DNA of 64,000 nt from Guadua angustifolia (lineage: Eukaryota; Streptophyta; Magnoliopsida; Poales; Poaceae): NCBI GenBank assembly GCA_036346375.1, contig CM070511.1, positions 5,084,001-5,148,000 on the forward strand, read 5' to 3'. The notes under the pieces are model-generated. The model saw only the letters and a list, made by a program, of their open reading frames with translations. It had not been told where the DNA came from and ran no database searches. This document shows positions 52,471 through 61,784 of the stretch, piece after piece. A program made the position numbers and the translations under genes. The first letter of the stretch is position 1. Each line of letters starts with the position of its first letter.

Positions 52471-53151
52471 TTGACCATGGTCCCGCATCCAGGTCGATAC
52501 CCTGTGGTGGTCGAGCCCACCATCGTGAACGTCAAGGTCACCCGAACCTTAGTCGATGGAGGGAGCTTGATGAACCTCATCTTTGCGAAGACACTGGATA
52601 ACATGGAAATTCCCCGGATCGACATGAAAGCTAGAGCCGAGCCGTTTCATGGCATAACTCCGCGCTCATCATCGACCCCGCTAGGCTAGATCAAGCTGGC
52701 AGTCACATTCGGCACGTCGGACAATTTTCATACTGAGAAGATCCTCTTTGACGTAGCAGATTTTGAGACTGTGTACAATATGATCCTGGGCCGCCTAATG
52801 CTAGCCAAATTCATAGCGGTGGTGCATTATGCATACCAGACAGTCAAGATGTCGGCGCCAAAGGGAGTCCTCACGATCAAGGGTGACCAGCGCACGGTGG
52901 TCAGGTGCGACAAGAAAAACCTGGAGATGGCCAAGCATCTCAGTAGATCGGTAGCCAGTGCCGGCGATGGCAAAGCTAAGTGTCAGAAATCCGGAGCCAA
53001 TGATCAGGCTTCCATGTCCAACAGTGCCGCAGACAACCAAGTCGACTACAGCAGGAAGGGCAAGACCTGCGGAGACGTCAAGGCGATCTCCCTCGACCCG
53101 ATGGAGCCGTCCAAGATGGTCAAGGTAGGCATCGACCTCGACCCCAAATAG
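52471..53151 (+). pseudogene. Retropepsin-like protease of the gypsy element
   Basis: Reads VTRTLVDGGSLMNLIFAKTL, with the catalytic Asp at 52555-52557 in the DGGS form typical of this lineage. After a stop near 52687 comes LGRLMLAKFIAVVHYAYQTV with the flap/end region. A charged linker to 53151 ends in a TAG ahead of reverse transcriptase. Confidence 0.8.
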
Positions 53152-53159
53152 GAACTCGA

Positions 53160-54180
53160 GCTCGTCACTTTCCTTTGGCAAATCACGACGTGTTTGCATA
53201 GCAACCGTCTGACATGCCTTGGGTCCCCAAGGAGGTGATCGAGCATCGACTGGCTGTGGAACCAAGCACCAAACCCGTAGTGCAGAAGCAGCGTAGATTT
53301 GCAGAGGACCGAAAGCAAGCCATACAAGAGGAGGTCGGCAAACTCCTAAAGGATGGCTTCATCCGAGAAGTCCATCACCCAACCTGACTAGCAAACCTAG
53401 TCCTTGTAAAGAAGGCCAACGGCAAGTGGAGGATGTGCGTCGACTACACCGACCTCAACAAGGCATGTCCTCAGGACCCTTTCCCTCTCCCTCGCATCGA
53501 CCAGATAGTGGACTCCACTGCAGGTTGTGAATTGCTATGTTTTCTAGATGCCTATTCGGGGTATCACCAAATTAGCATGTCCGCAGAGGACGAAGATAAA
53601 ACTGCCTTTACTACTCCGTTCGGTGTATTCTGCTATGTAAAAATGCCTTTTGGTTTGAAATGCACTGGCGCAACGTATCAACGCTGTATTCAAAACTACT
53701 TGAAGTCCCAAATTAGGTGTAATGTAGAAGCGTATGTTGACGACATCGTAGTAAAATCAAAAACTAAGGGCACTCTAATCGGTGACCTTAGTGAAACATT
53801 CGACAACCTTAGGAAGTATCGGATGATGCTTAACCCCGAGAAGTGCATGTTCGGCGTCCCGTCTAACAAACTCCTCAGTTTTCTAGTGTCTAGTCGAGGC
53901 ATCGAGACCAACCCGCACAAGATCGAGACAGTAAACCAGATGCGCCCTCCACGAACGCTAAGGGAGGTACAAAAGCTTACAGGATGTATTGCTGCCCTTA
54001 GTCGATTCATCTCTCGGATGGGCGAATGAGGGCTACCTTTCTTCAAGCACGACAACTTCGAGTGGACCAAGGAGGCCGCAGAAGCCTTTCAAGAACTAAA
54101 AAGGTATTTATCGTCTCCGTCAATTTTGGTTTCACCTAACGAAAAAGAGGAGCTCTTTCTTTACATTGCAGCTACCCCCA
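53160..54180 (+). pseudogene. Reverse transcriptase and first RNase H of the gypsy element
   Basis: Upstream piece near 53215-53385 reads PWVPKEVIEHRLAVEP and KLLKDGFIREVHHP. The main open stretch (53433-54029) carries MCVDYTDLNKACPQDPFPLP, FLDAYSGYHQI, FGLKCTGATYQR and the YVDD active site at 53733-53744. It then has the thumb region with LREVQKLTGCIAALSRFISR. A stop at 54027 and another after ELFLYIAATP near 54180 interrupt the RNase H. Close to intact apart from these stops. Confidence 0.9.
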
Positions 54181-54980
54181 AGTAGTAAGCACAGTCCTGG
54201 TGGTCAAGCGGGATTGCCCCGAGAAAAAGATCAAGATCCAGAAGTCGATGTATTACGTGGGCGAAGTCCTGCATGGCGCCAAATTGCGATATCCTTAGAT
54301 ACAGAAGATGATATACCCTGTCTTCATGACTTCCCGAAAGTTGCGGCACTACTTCCAAGCACACAAGATCATGGTGATGACCATGTATCCACTCAAAGAT
54401 ATACTACACAACTGAGAGGCAATAGGGCGAATCACGCAACGGGCGGTCGAGCTCAACGAGTTCAAAGTCGATTTTGCGCCGAGGACCAGCGCCAAATCAG
54501 GAAGCAGACTTCATCGCAGAATGGATCCACGTCGAGGAAAAAGAAGCGAGGACGCCCGATGATCACTGAACGATGTTCTTCGATGGCATCGTGCTTAAAT
54601 CTCCGACAGGTGAGGAACTTAAATATGTCATCCAATTCAATTTCTAAGCTTCGAATAACGTTGCAGAATACGAGGGACTGGTCAACGGACTTCGGATAGC
54701 CGCCGCACTAGGAATCAGGCGATTATTCATGAAAGGGAACTCACAGCTAGTCGTAAACCAAGTGCAAATAGAATACCAATGCCCGGATGACAACATAGCA
54801 GCATACCTGAATGAGGTCCGCAAGCTGGAGCACAAGTTCGAAGGCCTTGAGGTAAGGTACATCCGGCGAAGTGATAACGCTGCGGCCGATGAACTTGCCA
54901 GGCTCGCTTCGTCCCGTTCACCTGCACCCTTGGGAGTCTTCATTGAGAAACTCCCCAAACCATCTGTCTCCTCTTCGTGA
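54181..54980 (+). pseudogene. RNase H remains and second (archaeal-type) RNase H
   Basis: 54181-54560 is shifted RNase H remains. From about 54570 the frame reads MFFDGIVLKSPTGEELKYVI, NVAEYEGLVNGLRIAAALG, LFMKGNSQLVVNQV and ADELARLASS. This is the DG, E, D, D pattern of the additional archaeal-type RNase H that marks the Tat lineage. A stop lies in the middle of the domain. Confidence 0.8.
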
Positions 54981-56310
54981 GAAACAGATGCTACCCAACT
55001 TGACCAGCAGCCTGGTCGAGTCAATGAGGCAGAACTTGCAGACACGAGGGGCTACACTACTCGAACGAGAGCCGACCTGGATAACACCATTCCGAGCCTA
55101 TCTCGAAGGTCAAGAGATCCCTGACGATGAAACCTCAGCTGAGAAAATTGCACGTAAGTCCAAGCTATACGCATTGGTAGACAGTAAGCTCTATCGAAAA
55201 GGGAGTAACGGAATCTTGATGAAGTGCATCACTCAGAAAGAGGGCAATAAAATATTGCTCGATGTTCATAGAGGCATCTGTGGCAACCATGCGTCCTATC
55301 GCACTCTAGTTGAAAAGGTTTTTCGGCAAGGGTTCTACTGGCCAACTGCCCTCCAGAACGCTTGTGAGCTGGTGAAAAAGTGCGAAAGCTGCCAATTCTA
55401 GGTAAGCAAACCACCCGACCAGCCCAAGCCCTGTAAACTATTCCTCTATCTTTGCCCTTCTCTATTTGGGGCTTGGACATCTTGGGACCATTCCCGAGAG
55501 CCCAAAGAAATTATAAGTTCCTGTTTGTGGCAATCGACACATTCACCAAGTGGATCAAGGCCAAACCCGTCAGGAACATAACCTCAGAAGCAGCCAAGAG
55601 GTTCATGAGGAGCATTGTTACTCGATTTGATATCCCGAATCGAGTGATTACCGATTACGGTAGCTAGTTCAAAAGCAGTGCTTTTACAGTCTTCTGCAAA
55701 GAACTAGGAATCAAATTTTGCTTCGCCTCTGTAGCTCATCCTTAGAGTAATGGTCAGGTCGAGCACGCTAATGGCATGATCTTGTAAGGAATCAAGACCC
55801 GCATATTCGATAGGCTAAAAGCTTACTCCACTCGATGGGCAAAAGAACTTCCCTCGGTGCTATGGGCTGTTCGAATATTGACTAGTCGAGCCACCAGTGA
55901 GACTCCGTTTTTCTTGGTCTACGGAGCAGAAGCAGTGCTCCCGACTGAGTTAACGTTCAAATCACCTTGAGTGGAGAACTATTCTGAAAAGGAACAAGAG
56001 CAAGAACGAGCAAGCGATATAAATCTACTCGAAGAGTACAGAGATCGAGCGTCCATTCGAGTAGCTAAGTATCAACAGGCCTTGTGAAGATACCACAGCG
56101 CAAAAATCCAAGGAAGAGAACTCGATGTTGGGGACTTAGTACTACGAAAGGTACAGAAGCAAGATAATCGCAACAAAGTATCGCCCAAGTGGGAAGGTCC
56201 CTATGTTGTAGTCGAGGCTACTCGGCCAGGATCAGTGCAGCTATCTACAGCAGACAGCGTGATACTTGAAAACTCACAGAACATCGATCAGCTAAGAAAA
56301 TTTCACGCAT
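54981..56310 (+). pseudogene. Integrase of the gypsy element
   Basis: The zinc-binding HHCC region is at 55255-55400 (HRGICGNHASY, FYWPTALQNACEL, CESCQF). The catalytic core follows: LDILGPFPRAQRNYKFLFVA (Asp at about 55466), VITDYGS (about 55646) with a stop behind it, and NGQVEHANGMIL (Glu about 55760). The C-terminal part runs to about 56310 with VLRKVQKQDNRNKVSPKWEG and PYVV. Several stops. It would insert element DNA if intact. Confidence 0.85.
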
Positions 56311-56526
56311 AAAAAGAAAAACGTCGCATAGACAAAGATCAAATAGAACAGAAAGCACCAGGTAAGTAAATGTCGTTTTATTTACAATACTAACAAAAAA
56401 GTTCCTATTATATTTTACAGACAAAATTCCCTAAGGCACCCGACAGCTACTTGCCATCGAAGGCGTCTCACCTCCTCTTTTCCTCACTCATGGGCAAGCC
56501 GCTGATGGTACCTGGAATGGGCTGGC
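56311..56526 (+). other. Gypsy 3' region left of the solo LTR
   Basis: Non-coding on the plus strand. Ends GGGCTGGC at the insertion site; CTGGC (56522-56526) is the left target copy of the solo LTR. Confidence 0.5.
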
Positions 56527-58133
56527 TGAAGGACCAAGTTGGCCTAAAGGGGGGGTGAATAAGCAACTTTTTCAAATTTTAATTTCTTAAATACAGAAAG
56601 ATTTCCTTGCTGAACTTAAATAGCTAACCAAAGCAAGAAGACAGAATGTAAAGCACTAGCAAATAAATAATAGCGAAAAAATAACTTAAGAGCAGAAATA
56701 GCATAAGAGACACAATAATTTATTCCGTGGTTCGGAGTCTGCCTCCTACTCCACGTTAGAGCACTTCTCCTCGAAGTATAGCTCCCCAAAGCTAGTCGCA
56801 GTAGCTTTGGTCTCCACTAAGGCAACCTTTCACCACTCCGGTAAGGTGAGTTCCAAACCTCTCACAAACAAGGTGGCCTTCCACAAACACTTTCGGACAG
56901 GTCACACCTCCACAACCTCCAAGCCGTCTAGGATCACTAAGATCCAAGAGTAATAGACTTTGCACCAGCCCTGTCTCTTAGTTCACTTGGCACAACACAA
57001 CTAGACTATGCTTGGAGCTAAAACACATAGAAAGTGTTGAGAATTAGGGTTCAAAGGTGAAGCATAGTCTCCTTGGTGAATGAAAGCTCTATGGATGGAG
57101 ATCATAAAGTTCTATGGTAGATGGCTCAGGAAATGCTTATATAGGCATTTAGATAGAAAATAGCCGTTACACCTACCACTGTGACCATTGTAACGTGTTA
57201 GACGATCAAAAATCAGGATTATACGTTTACAACAGACTTAGCAAAATAATTTAGTGATATTGGTTCTGTGTACTCCGAACCAATTTGGATTATTTATGCC
57301 GAACGAAAAAATTTGGTCCGTCGTACATAGGATGATTGAAAGATTTGGTCCGGCGGAGAGACAAGAATTTTACGTGTGCGCCGGATGAAAATTTTGGTCC
57401 GTCGTAGATGGATTTCAATGAAGTTTTCAGCAACGGACTTTTTGAAGTAAAATACGAACTTAACCGAGAGGAATGATTTTGCGCCAAACTGAATTTTGTG
57501 TCAGCGAAGTTTGGTTTCGTGTGAATGCTGTGCGCTTGGTTTGTATTAGAACAAGGATTCTTTCACCACGAACTTAAGAAATAAAGGGTCCGATGAAAAA
57601 GGCTTTTGCACCGGATTGAGATTTTTGTTAAGGAATTTTGGTCCGTTGTGAATGGGATGGGCTCGGTAAGGATTTTGACTAAGTTTGCTTTGGCGCCAGA
57701 CTAAATTAGGAATGGTCCGGCAAGAATAGAGTTTTGGACTAAAGTTGCGCCGGACTTAAGAGATGAGCAAATGAGGTTTAGTCCGGGACACATTTAGACT
57801 TTGTTTGGGGAGAAGAATTGGTTCAAGGTAAAGAATGACTAAGAAATTTAACTCCAAGCAGTCTGATTTAGTCTAAGCCTTATGAACCAAAATTCTAACA
57901 TGTGCAAAGTCCCCCTTTATAGTACGGCCAAACTAAAATAATCCTAGCTACTTGGCTTGAATCATCTCCCAAGCCAAAAACTAGTAACAAAGCGCCTTAA
58001 TCTTGTCCTTTCAGTAAACTTCTTTGACGCCCAAATCAATGTTCTTTATAGCTTAGAGATTATCGACTTATCATCAACACCAAAACCATATAATTAAACA
58101 TGATAAAAGAATTAGGGGGCCTAGATGCTATCA
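56527..58133 (-). mobile_element. Solo LTR of a SIRE-like copia element
   Basis: 1607 bp, TGAAGGACCAAGTTGGCC at the left to GGCCTAGATGCTATCA at the right. On the minus strand it starts TGATAGCATCTAGGCCCCC, like the 40813 LTR (TGAAAGCATCTAGGCCC). Flanks are CTGGC (56522-56526) and CCGGC (58134-58138), a 5 bp target duplication with one mismatch. A TATATAAG box on the minus strand lies at about 57138-57145. No internal region remains. Confidence 0.85.
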
Positions 58134-58142
58134 CCGGCGACC

Positions 58143-58709
58143 TCACTGATGTGGGCTAGAAGAGGAGGCGAGCGGGTGCCAACTGGTTCGTGGGAACAGA
58201 CCCACCCCCCGTGCCACTAAATGACCATGGTTACCGTCGTGATGGGTTGAAGGGCAAGCAAGCACCGGACCAATGAAGCTGCTTTGAGCTTCACCTCCGC
58301 CGCTGGCACCAGCGGCCTTGCCTCTTTCTCCTCTTGTGTTGGAGGAGGCGGCGACCCTCGCCGAGGAAGCAGAGGTCGCATGGTCTTGTGGGGAAGCGAC
58401 GTGCAACCTGCTCATCACCTCATCCTCTTCTTCGGGCCACACCTCCCTCTCGATGGCCATCGAGTTGATCTTCTCCTCCTCCTCAGGCCAAACCTCCTTC
58501 TCAACTGTGTCCCAATCGATCTCATCATCCCCATCCTCGGAAATGATGATGATGGTGGGTGGCGAGGGCCCCATGGCAGGAGGCGTAGGAGAGATCCCAG
58601 GGGAAACCTCCCGAGCAGGAGGCCCCTTGAGGATCTCCAAAGAGAGAGAAGGAGGCGGTGAGGAGGCCATGAAGGTGTTCGCAAAAAGATGAAGATGTTG
58701 CAAAGCCAA
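58143..58709 (-). CDS. Antisense ORF in the 3' region of the gypsy element
   Basis: 188 codons opposite to the polyprotein. The N-terminus (MALQHLHLFANTFMASSPPP) is followed by a Pro-rich part, then an acidic region with the repeated motif EKEVWPEEEEKINSM / EREVWPEEEDEVMS, then an Ala/Ser/Gly-rich tail. A TATAAATA box lies 42-49 bases upstream of the ATG. No domain is recognised. The maize Grande element is known for an antisense gene in the same place, which makes a real transcript plausible. Coding bias is GC-rich at third positions. The acidic repeat suggests a nuclear or adaptor protein, but this is a guess. Confidence 0.55.
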   Translation of the reverse strand: MALQHLHLFANTFMASSPPPSLSLEILKGPPAREVSPGISPTPPAMGPSPPTIIIISEDGDDEIDWDTVEKEVWPEEEEKINSMAIEREVWPEEEDEVMSRLHVASPQDHATSASSARVAASSNTRGERGKAAGASGGGEAQSSFIGPVLACPSTHHDGNHGHLVARGVGLFPRTSWHPLASSSSPHQ

Positions 58710-58750
58710 GGCAAGAAGAAGGCGATGCCAAGTAACCGCAAACTCCTGCC

Positions 58751-58758
58751 TATTTATA
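58751..58758 (-). promoter_or_regulatory. TATA box of the antisense ORF
   Basis: Minus strand context GGCCTATAAATAGGCAGG. The distance to the ATG at 58709 allows a short leader of about 10-20 bases after a start site 25-35 bases downstream of the box. Confidence 0.6.
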
Positions 58759-59149
58759 GGCCGGGGAGTAAGTTAGGCCAGACGTCGCGAACCAATGGGA
58801 GTACACGTCGGTTCTGGTTTATAAGGCGTTCCTCTGTATCCTCGCATAAATGCGGAAGACAAAGAGACGTCGAGGGACGATGGGCCACGCGAAGACCAAA
58901 GGACGTGACGGCTGCAGCAGTTCTCAGTAATTAAAGCAGCGCTAAGCCTTATCGATACGTACAGCCAAAGGACGCTAGACATGACACTTACGCTCAACTT
59001 TCTCCTCGATGGCATAATCGAGCAGGAAGTCAGGGGCCACATCATGTTCCCGCTAAGCATGAAACTCCACCAAGTACACCCGGGGGCTCAACCACCGAGG
59101 CGCATGGTCAAGGGTTATTCTTTGAAGACATTTATGTCTACTTGTTGCA

Positions 59150-59315
59150 ACCAACCATCGAGTAAGAGGTCGAAGATTGGCGTCGCTCAAGCCCTCACCT
59201 TTGCTTAGCCTCATCCTCGATTCGAGATACTCATCGAGTAAGGGACCAGGAGAATGACAGATGCTCAAGACTAACGCTTTGCTGACACCTCGATCCAGCT
59301 ATCGAGTAGAGGCCG
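59150..59315 (+). repeat. Repeated ATCGAGTA motif at the gypsy 3' end
   Basis: ATCGAGTAAGAGGTC, ATCGAGTAAGGGACC and ATCGAGTAGAGGCC recur at about 59157, 59234 and 59301. They lie where the 3' LTR or its leader would be expected, but no LTR start TGTCGAATATC follows. Confidence 0.4.
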
Positions 59316-59345
59316 AGAGTAGAATCGTAGCATGATGTCGGCTAT

Positions 59346-59813
59346 ACTCTACTCAAAATGGTGTAAAGAAGCTTAAAATGAAAACAAAGACTAAGTTCAA
59401 CTACAAATTGACAATTGGCAAACCTCCTCATTCTGTCATTTATGTATGTTGTAGCACATTCTTTATCCTCAAGGTGCAAATCAAACTCATCAGCAAGTGA
59501 TAATATCTTATCCTTAGAACCTGTAATTTAAAAATGTCATGAAGATAGTAAACAAAAGCTGAAAGTGTTGTAAACCAATCAAAAGCTTGATTGCACATGG
59601 AATTTCAACGGGTAGTTGGAAAATGGTGCCGCAATTGTAGAAATGAATGTATACAAGTCACGAGCATCCTAGGAAATTACTATTGAGCAGGAGTGAAATG
59701 CATGAACGCAGTGAATTAATATAACTGATTGATTATTTTTCGCAATCTATGATAGACATTAACGATCTTTTCCCAAATCACACTGTTAATTCATTAGGTG
59801 TAGCAAAACTCAC
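59346..59813. other. Spacer with one exon-like block (minus strand)
   Basis: On the minus strand 59520 leftwards follows TTACAG and reads SKDKILSLADEFDLHLEDKE in an open frame to about 59350. This frame does not match the phase left by the LTV1-like exon upstream (donor at 59813), so it may be another gene fragment or an unsupported exon. Nothing else is seen. Confidence 0.35.
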
Positions 59814-60574
59814 CGAATCAAACTGCTCATCAAGCAACCGCAGCACTCTCTCCTTGCTCCCACCATCGCCCAACTTGTCCTCCTCCGCATCGTCAACCAC
59901 ACCAATATTCTTCTCTTTCTCCTCGGGTTGATTTGCAACGATGACAAAATCCTCCTCCAAACCCTCATCCTCCAACCAGGCAGCCGTCACATCGCTCTCC
60001 TCGAGCAGCTTCGTGAAATCTAGGTCGATAGCCTCCTCGACCCACCTCACTAACGACGCCGACGCCTCCGTGAACTTACTGGAACCAACCCGAACACAAC
60101 TCACATCATAAGCCTACACCGCTAACATGAGTGGAATTAGACACCTCGAATGGATAAAACGATGCGGCGGGTTGACAACAAAAGGATGGACCTTGACGTC
60201 CAAGGGGAGGCCGAAGTGGGCGCGGCAACGGATGGGGAGGAAGGCGGCGGAGGCACCGCTGCCGGTGGAGGAGATGGAGGGGCGGAGCTCGCGGAGGTGG
60301 GGGAGATAGTCGTAGCCATCATCTGGGAGGCCAACTCTAGGATCTTGCGGTGGACGAGCTCGGGGAGGGTGCCACCACCATCATATGAGGAGGACGAGGG
60401 GTTGCCTTCGTCACCTCCGGTAGTGGAGGACGAGGAGCCATCGCCGTTGTCGGCGAAACCGGGGACGGAGTAGGGGTTGTTGTCGATGTGGGCAAAGACG
60501 CAGTCGAAGGCGTCGGTGGTGCCAAGGTGGGGGCAGAGGCGGAACGTGGCGAAATTATAGGGCTTGTGACTCAC
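59814..60574 (-). pseudogene. LTV1-like 40S ribosome biogenesis factor, 5' part
   Basis: Exon 1 (60574-60192) reads MSHKPYNFATFRLCPHLG, then DNNPYSVPGFAD, LPELVHRKILEL, and, one frame over, PDDGYDYLPHLRE. A single missing G near 60336 shifts the frame. An intron of 78 bp (60191-60114, GTCCAT to GTGTAG) removes an in-frame stop and joins LPLDVK to AYDVSCVRV. Exon 2 (60113-59814) reads FTKLLEESDVTAAWLEDEG, LEEDFVIVANQPEE and RVLRLLDEQFDS and ends at a good GTGAGT donor. These are LTV1 landmarks. LTV1 is a conserved assembly factor for the small ribosomal subunit. The rest of the gene is not found. Confidence 0.72.
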
Positions 60575-60589
60575 GGGACCAGAGTCATG

Positions 60590-60818
60590 ACTGTGGTTTC
60601 AAATTGGATAGTATACCAGATATATTCGAATAAAATTACGGTTATATCCAAATCCGACAAATAGTTTTGTTCCGAATACATTTCCATATCCAAAAAAACT
60701 ATCCGAATCTGTATCCGATATTCGAAAAGATGGATATTAGAAATTACGCTCCGAATAGTATCTGAATTTATATGAACGGACGGACGGTCGGGAATTATCC
60801 GCTCCGTTTGCACCCCTA
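60590..60818 (-). mobile_element. hAT-like transposon end
   Basis: On the minus strand it begins TAGGGGTGCAAACGGAGCGG and continues with CCCGACCGTCCG and repeated TCGGATA/TTCGGATA motifs. This resembles Ac/Ds-type hAT termini with subterminal motif clusters. The opposite terminus is not visible. It lies just upstream of the LTV1-like start, perhaps in its promoter. Confidence 0.55.
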
Positions 60819-60828
60819 CCTTTTGCGT

Positions 60829-61254
60829 AGAAGGTGAGTCTTATGGACACTCCTCCAAGGCCTAGGGTAAGGATTATTCGTAGGACCAGGACTTACAGGA
60901 GGAGGATTACTACTACTATCAGGAGGAGTAGAGGGTCTAGTAGGCCATACCCCCACTATGGCAGGCCATCAGGGTAATAAGTGGTTGAATTGTATTTTGC
61001 TATATTTAGAACCCATGTAAGACTAAGGTAAAGGACATCTAGCCCTGCGTGGCTTAATGAAATGTAATAATGAGTTTTATTTTCAGTCTCTAATTATTGT
61101 TCTGCTATAATATTCTGAACATGGTGTAGTAACTGATAAAGTATCAGGTTTCCTGATATTTTGTTAGCTACTATGCCAAAATTTGCATAATTAACTCATC
61201 TGTAATGGCAGTGTGACTGTCGTTACCCGAGGTTAATTATGCGGGTCGCCACAG
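60829..61254 (+). repeat. Direct repeat, copy 1
   Basis: Matches 61346-61784 throughout with substitutions and a few indels. Shared landmarks are CTTATGGACACTC, ATTATTCGTAG, GCCCTGCGTGGCTTAATG and GTGTGACTGTCGTTACCCG. It looks like part of a retroelement 3' end or LTR (RETROSAT-like by memory only). Confidence 0.75.
60843..60977 (+). CDS. Arg-rich 44-codon ORF in the direct repeat
   Basis: MDTPPRPRVRIIRRTRTYRR and on to SRPYPHYGRPSG, about one third Arg. In copy 2 the start (MDTQRLKVRIIRRERTY) is kept but the end diverges. Unknown product; it could be the basic C-terminus of a retroelement polyprotein cut off from its body, or chance. No domain call is made. Confidence 0.3.
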   Translation: MDTPPRPRVRIIRRTRTYRRRITTTIRRSRGSSRPYPHYGRPSG

Positions 61255-61345
61255 ATGAATTGAGAGAGAAAAATATTATTGCATTTTGTTATGAATGATT
61301 CCTGAGTACTTATATACTCACTCTTACTTAAATCCCTCTTTGCTT

Positions 61346-61784
61346 AGAAAGTGGGTCCTATGGACACTCAAAGGCTTAAGGTGAGGATTATTCGCAGAGA
61401 AAGGACTTACACAGAAAGAGAATTACTACTCCTACTATCAGGAGGAGCAGAGGATCTAATAGTCCATACCTCACGATAATAGGTGATTGTACTATATTTT
61501 GATGCATTTGGAACACACGTAAGAGTAAGGTAAATTTGGAACCCGTGTAAGGCTTAAGGTAAAGGATATGTAGCCCTGTGTGGCTTAATGAAATGTAATA
61601 AAGAGTTATATTTTCAATCTCTAATTATTGTTTTGCTGTAATATTCTGAACACGGTATAGTAACTGATAAAGTATCAGGTTGTCCGATATTTTGTTAGCT
61701 ACTATACCGAGATTTGCGTAATTAACTCAGGTGTCATGATAGTGTGACTGTCGTTACCCGGAGCTAATTTGCAGATCACTGCAG
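61346..61784 (+). repeat. Direct repeat, copy 2
   Basis: Period 517 bp from copy 1. A partial duplication inside it gives two GGAACCCGTGTAAG-like blocks near 61511-61560. Ends near GCAGATCACTGCAG. Confidence 0.75.

Larger units (their letters stand above)
51397..59345 (+). mobile_element. Ty3/gypsy element of the Tat type (RIRE2/Grande-like), gag-deleted
   Basis: 5' LTR 51397-52036, primer site, a remnant of the gag end, protease, reverse transcriptase with first RNase H, a second RNase H, integrase, then a 3' region with a solo LTR insertion and an antisense ORF. The pol order and the extra RNase H are Tat-lineage traits. Only about 450 bp separate the primer site from protease, so most of gag is missing. 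The end near 59345 is a guess: composition changes there and no 3' LTR is found. GGTGC at 51392-51396 would be the target duplication, with no right partner seen. Confidence 0.85.

Noticed and set aside
58284..58692. Plus-strand frames opposite the antisense ORF
   Set aside because: The minus-strand frame is longer, starts after a TATA box and has an ordered acidic repeat; the plus-strand frames look like mirror frames. Not excluded with certainty.
60150..60473. Plus-strand Glu/Gly-rich frame over the LTV1-like exon
   Set aside because: LTV1 motifs, start, intron and donor are all on the minus strand.
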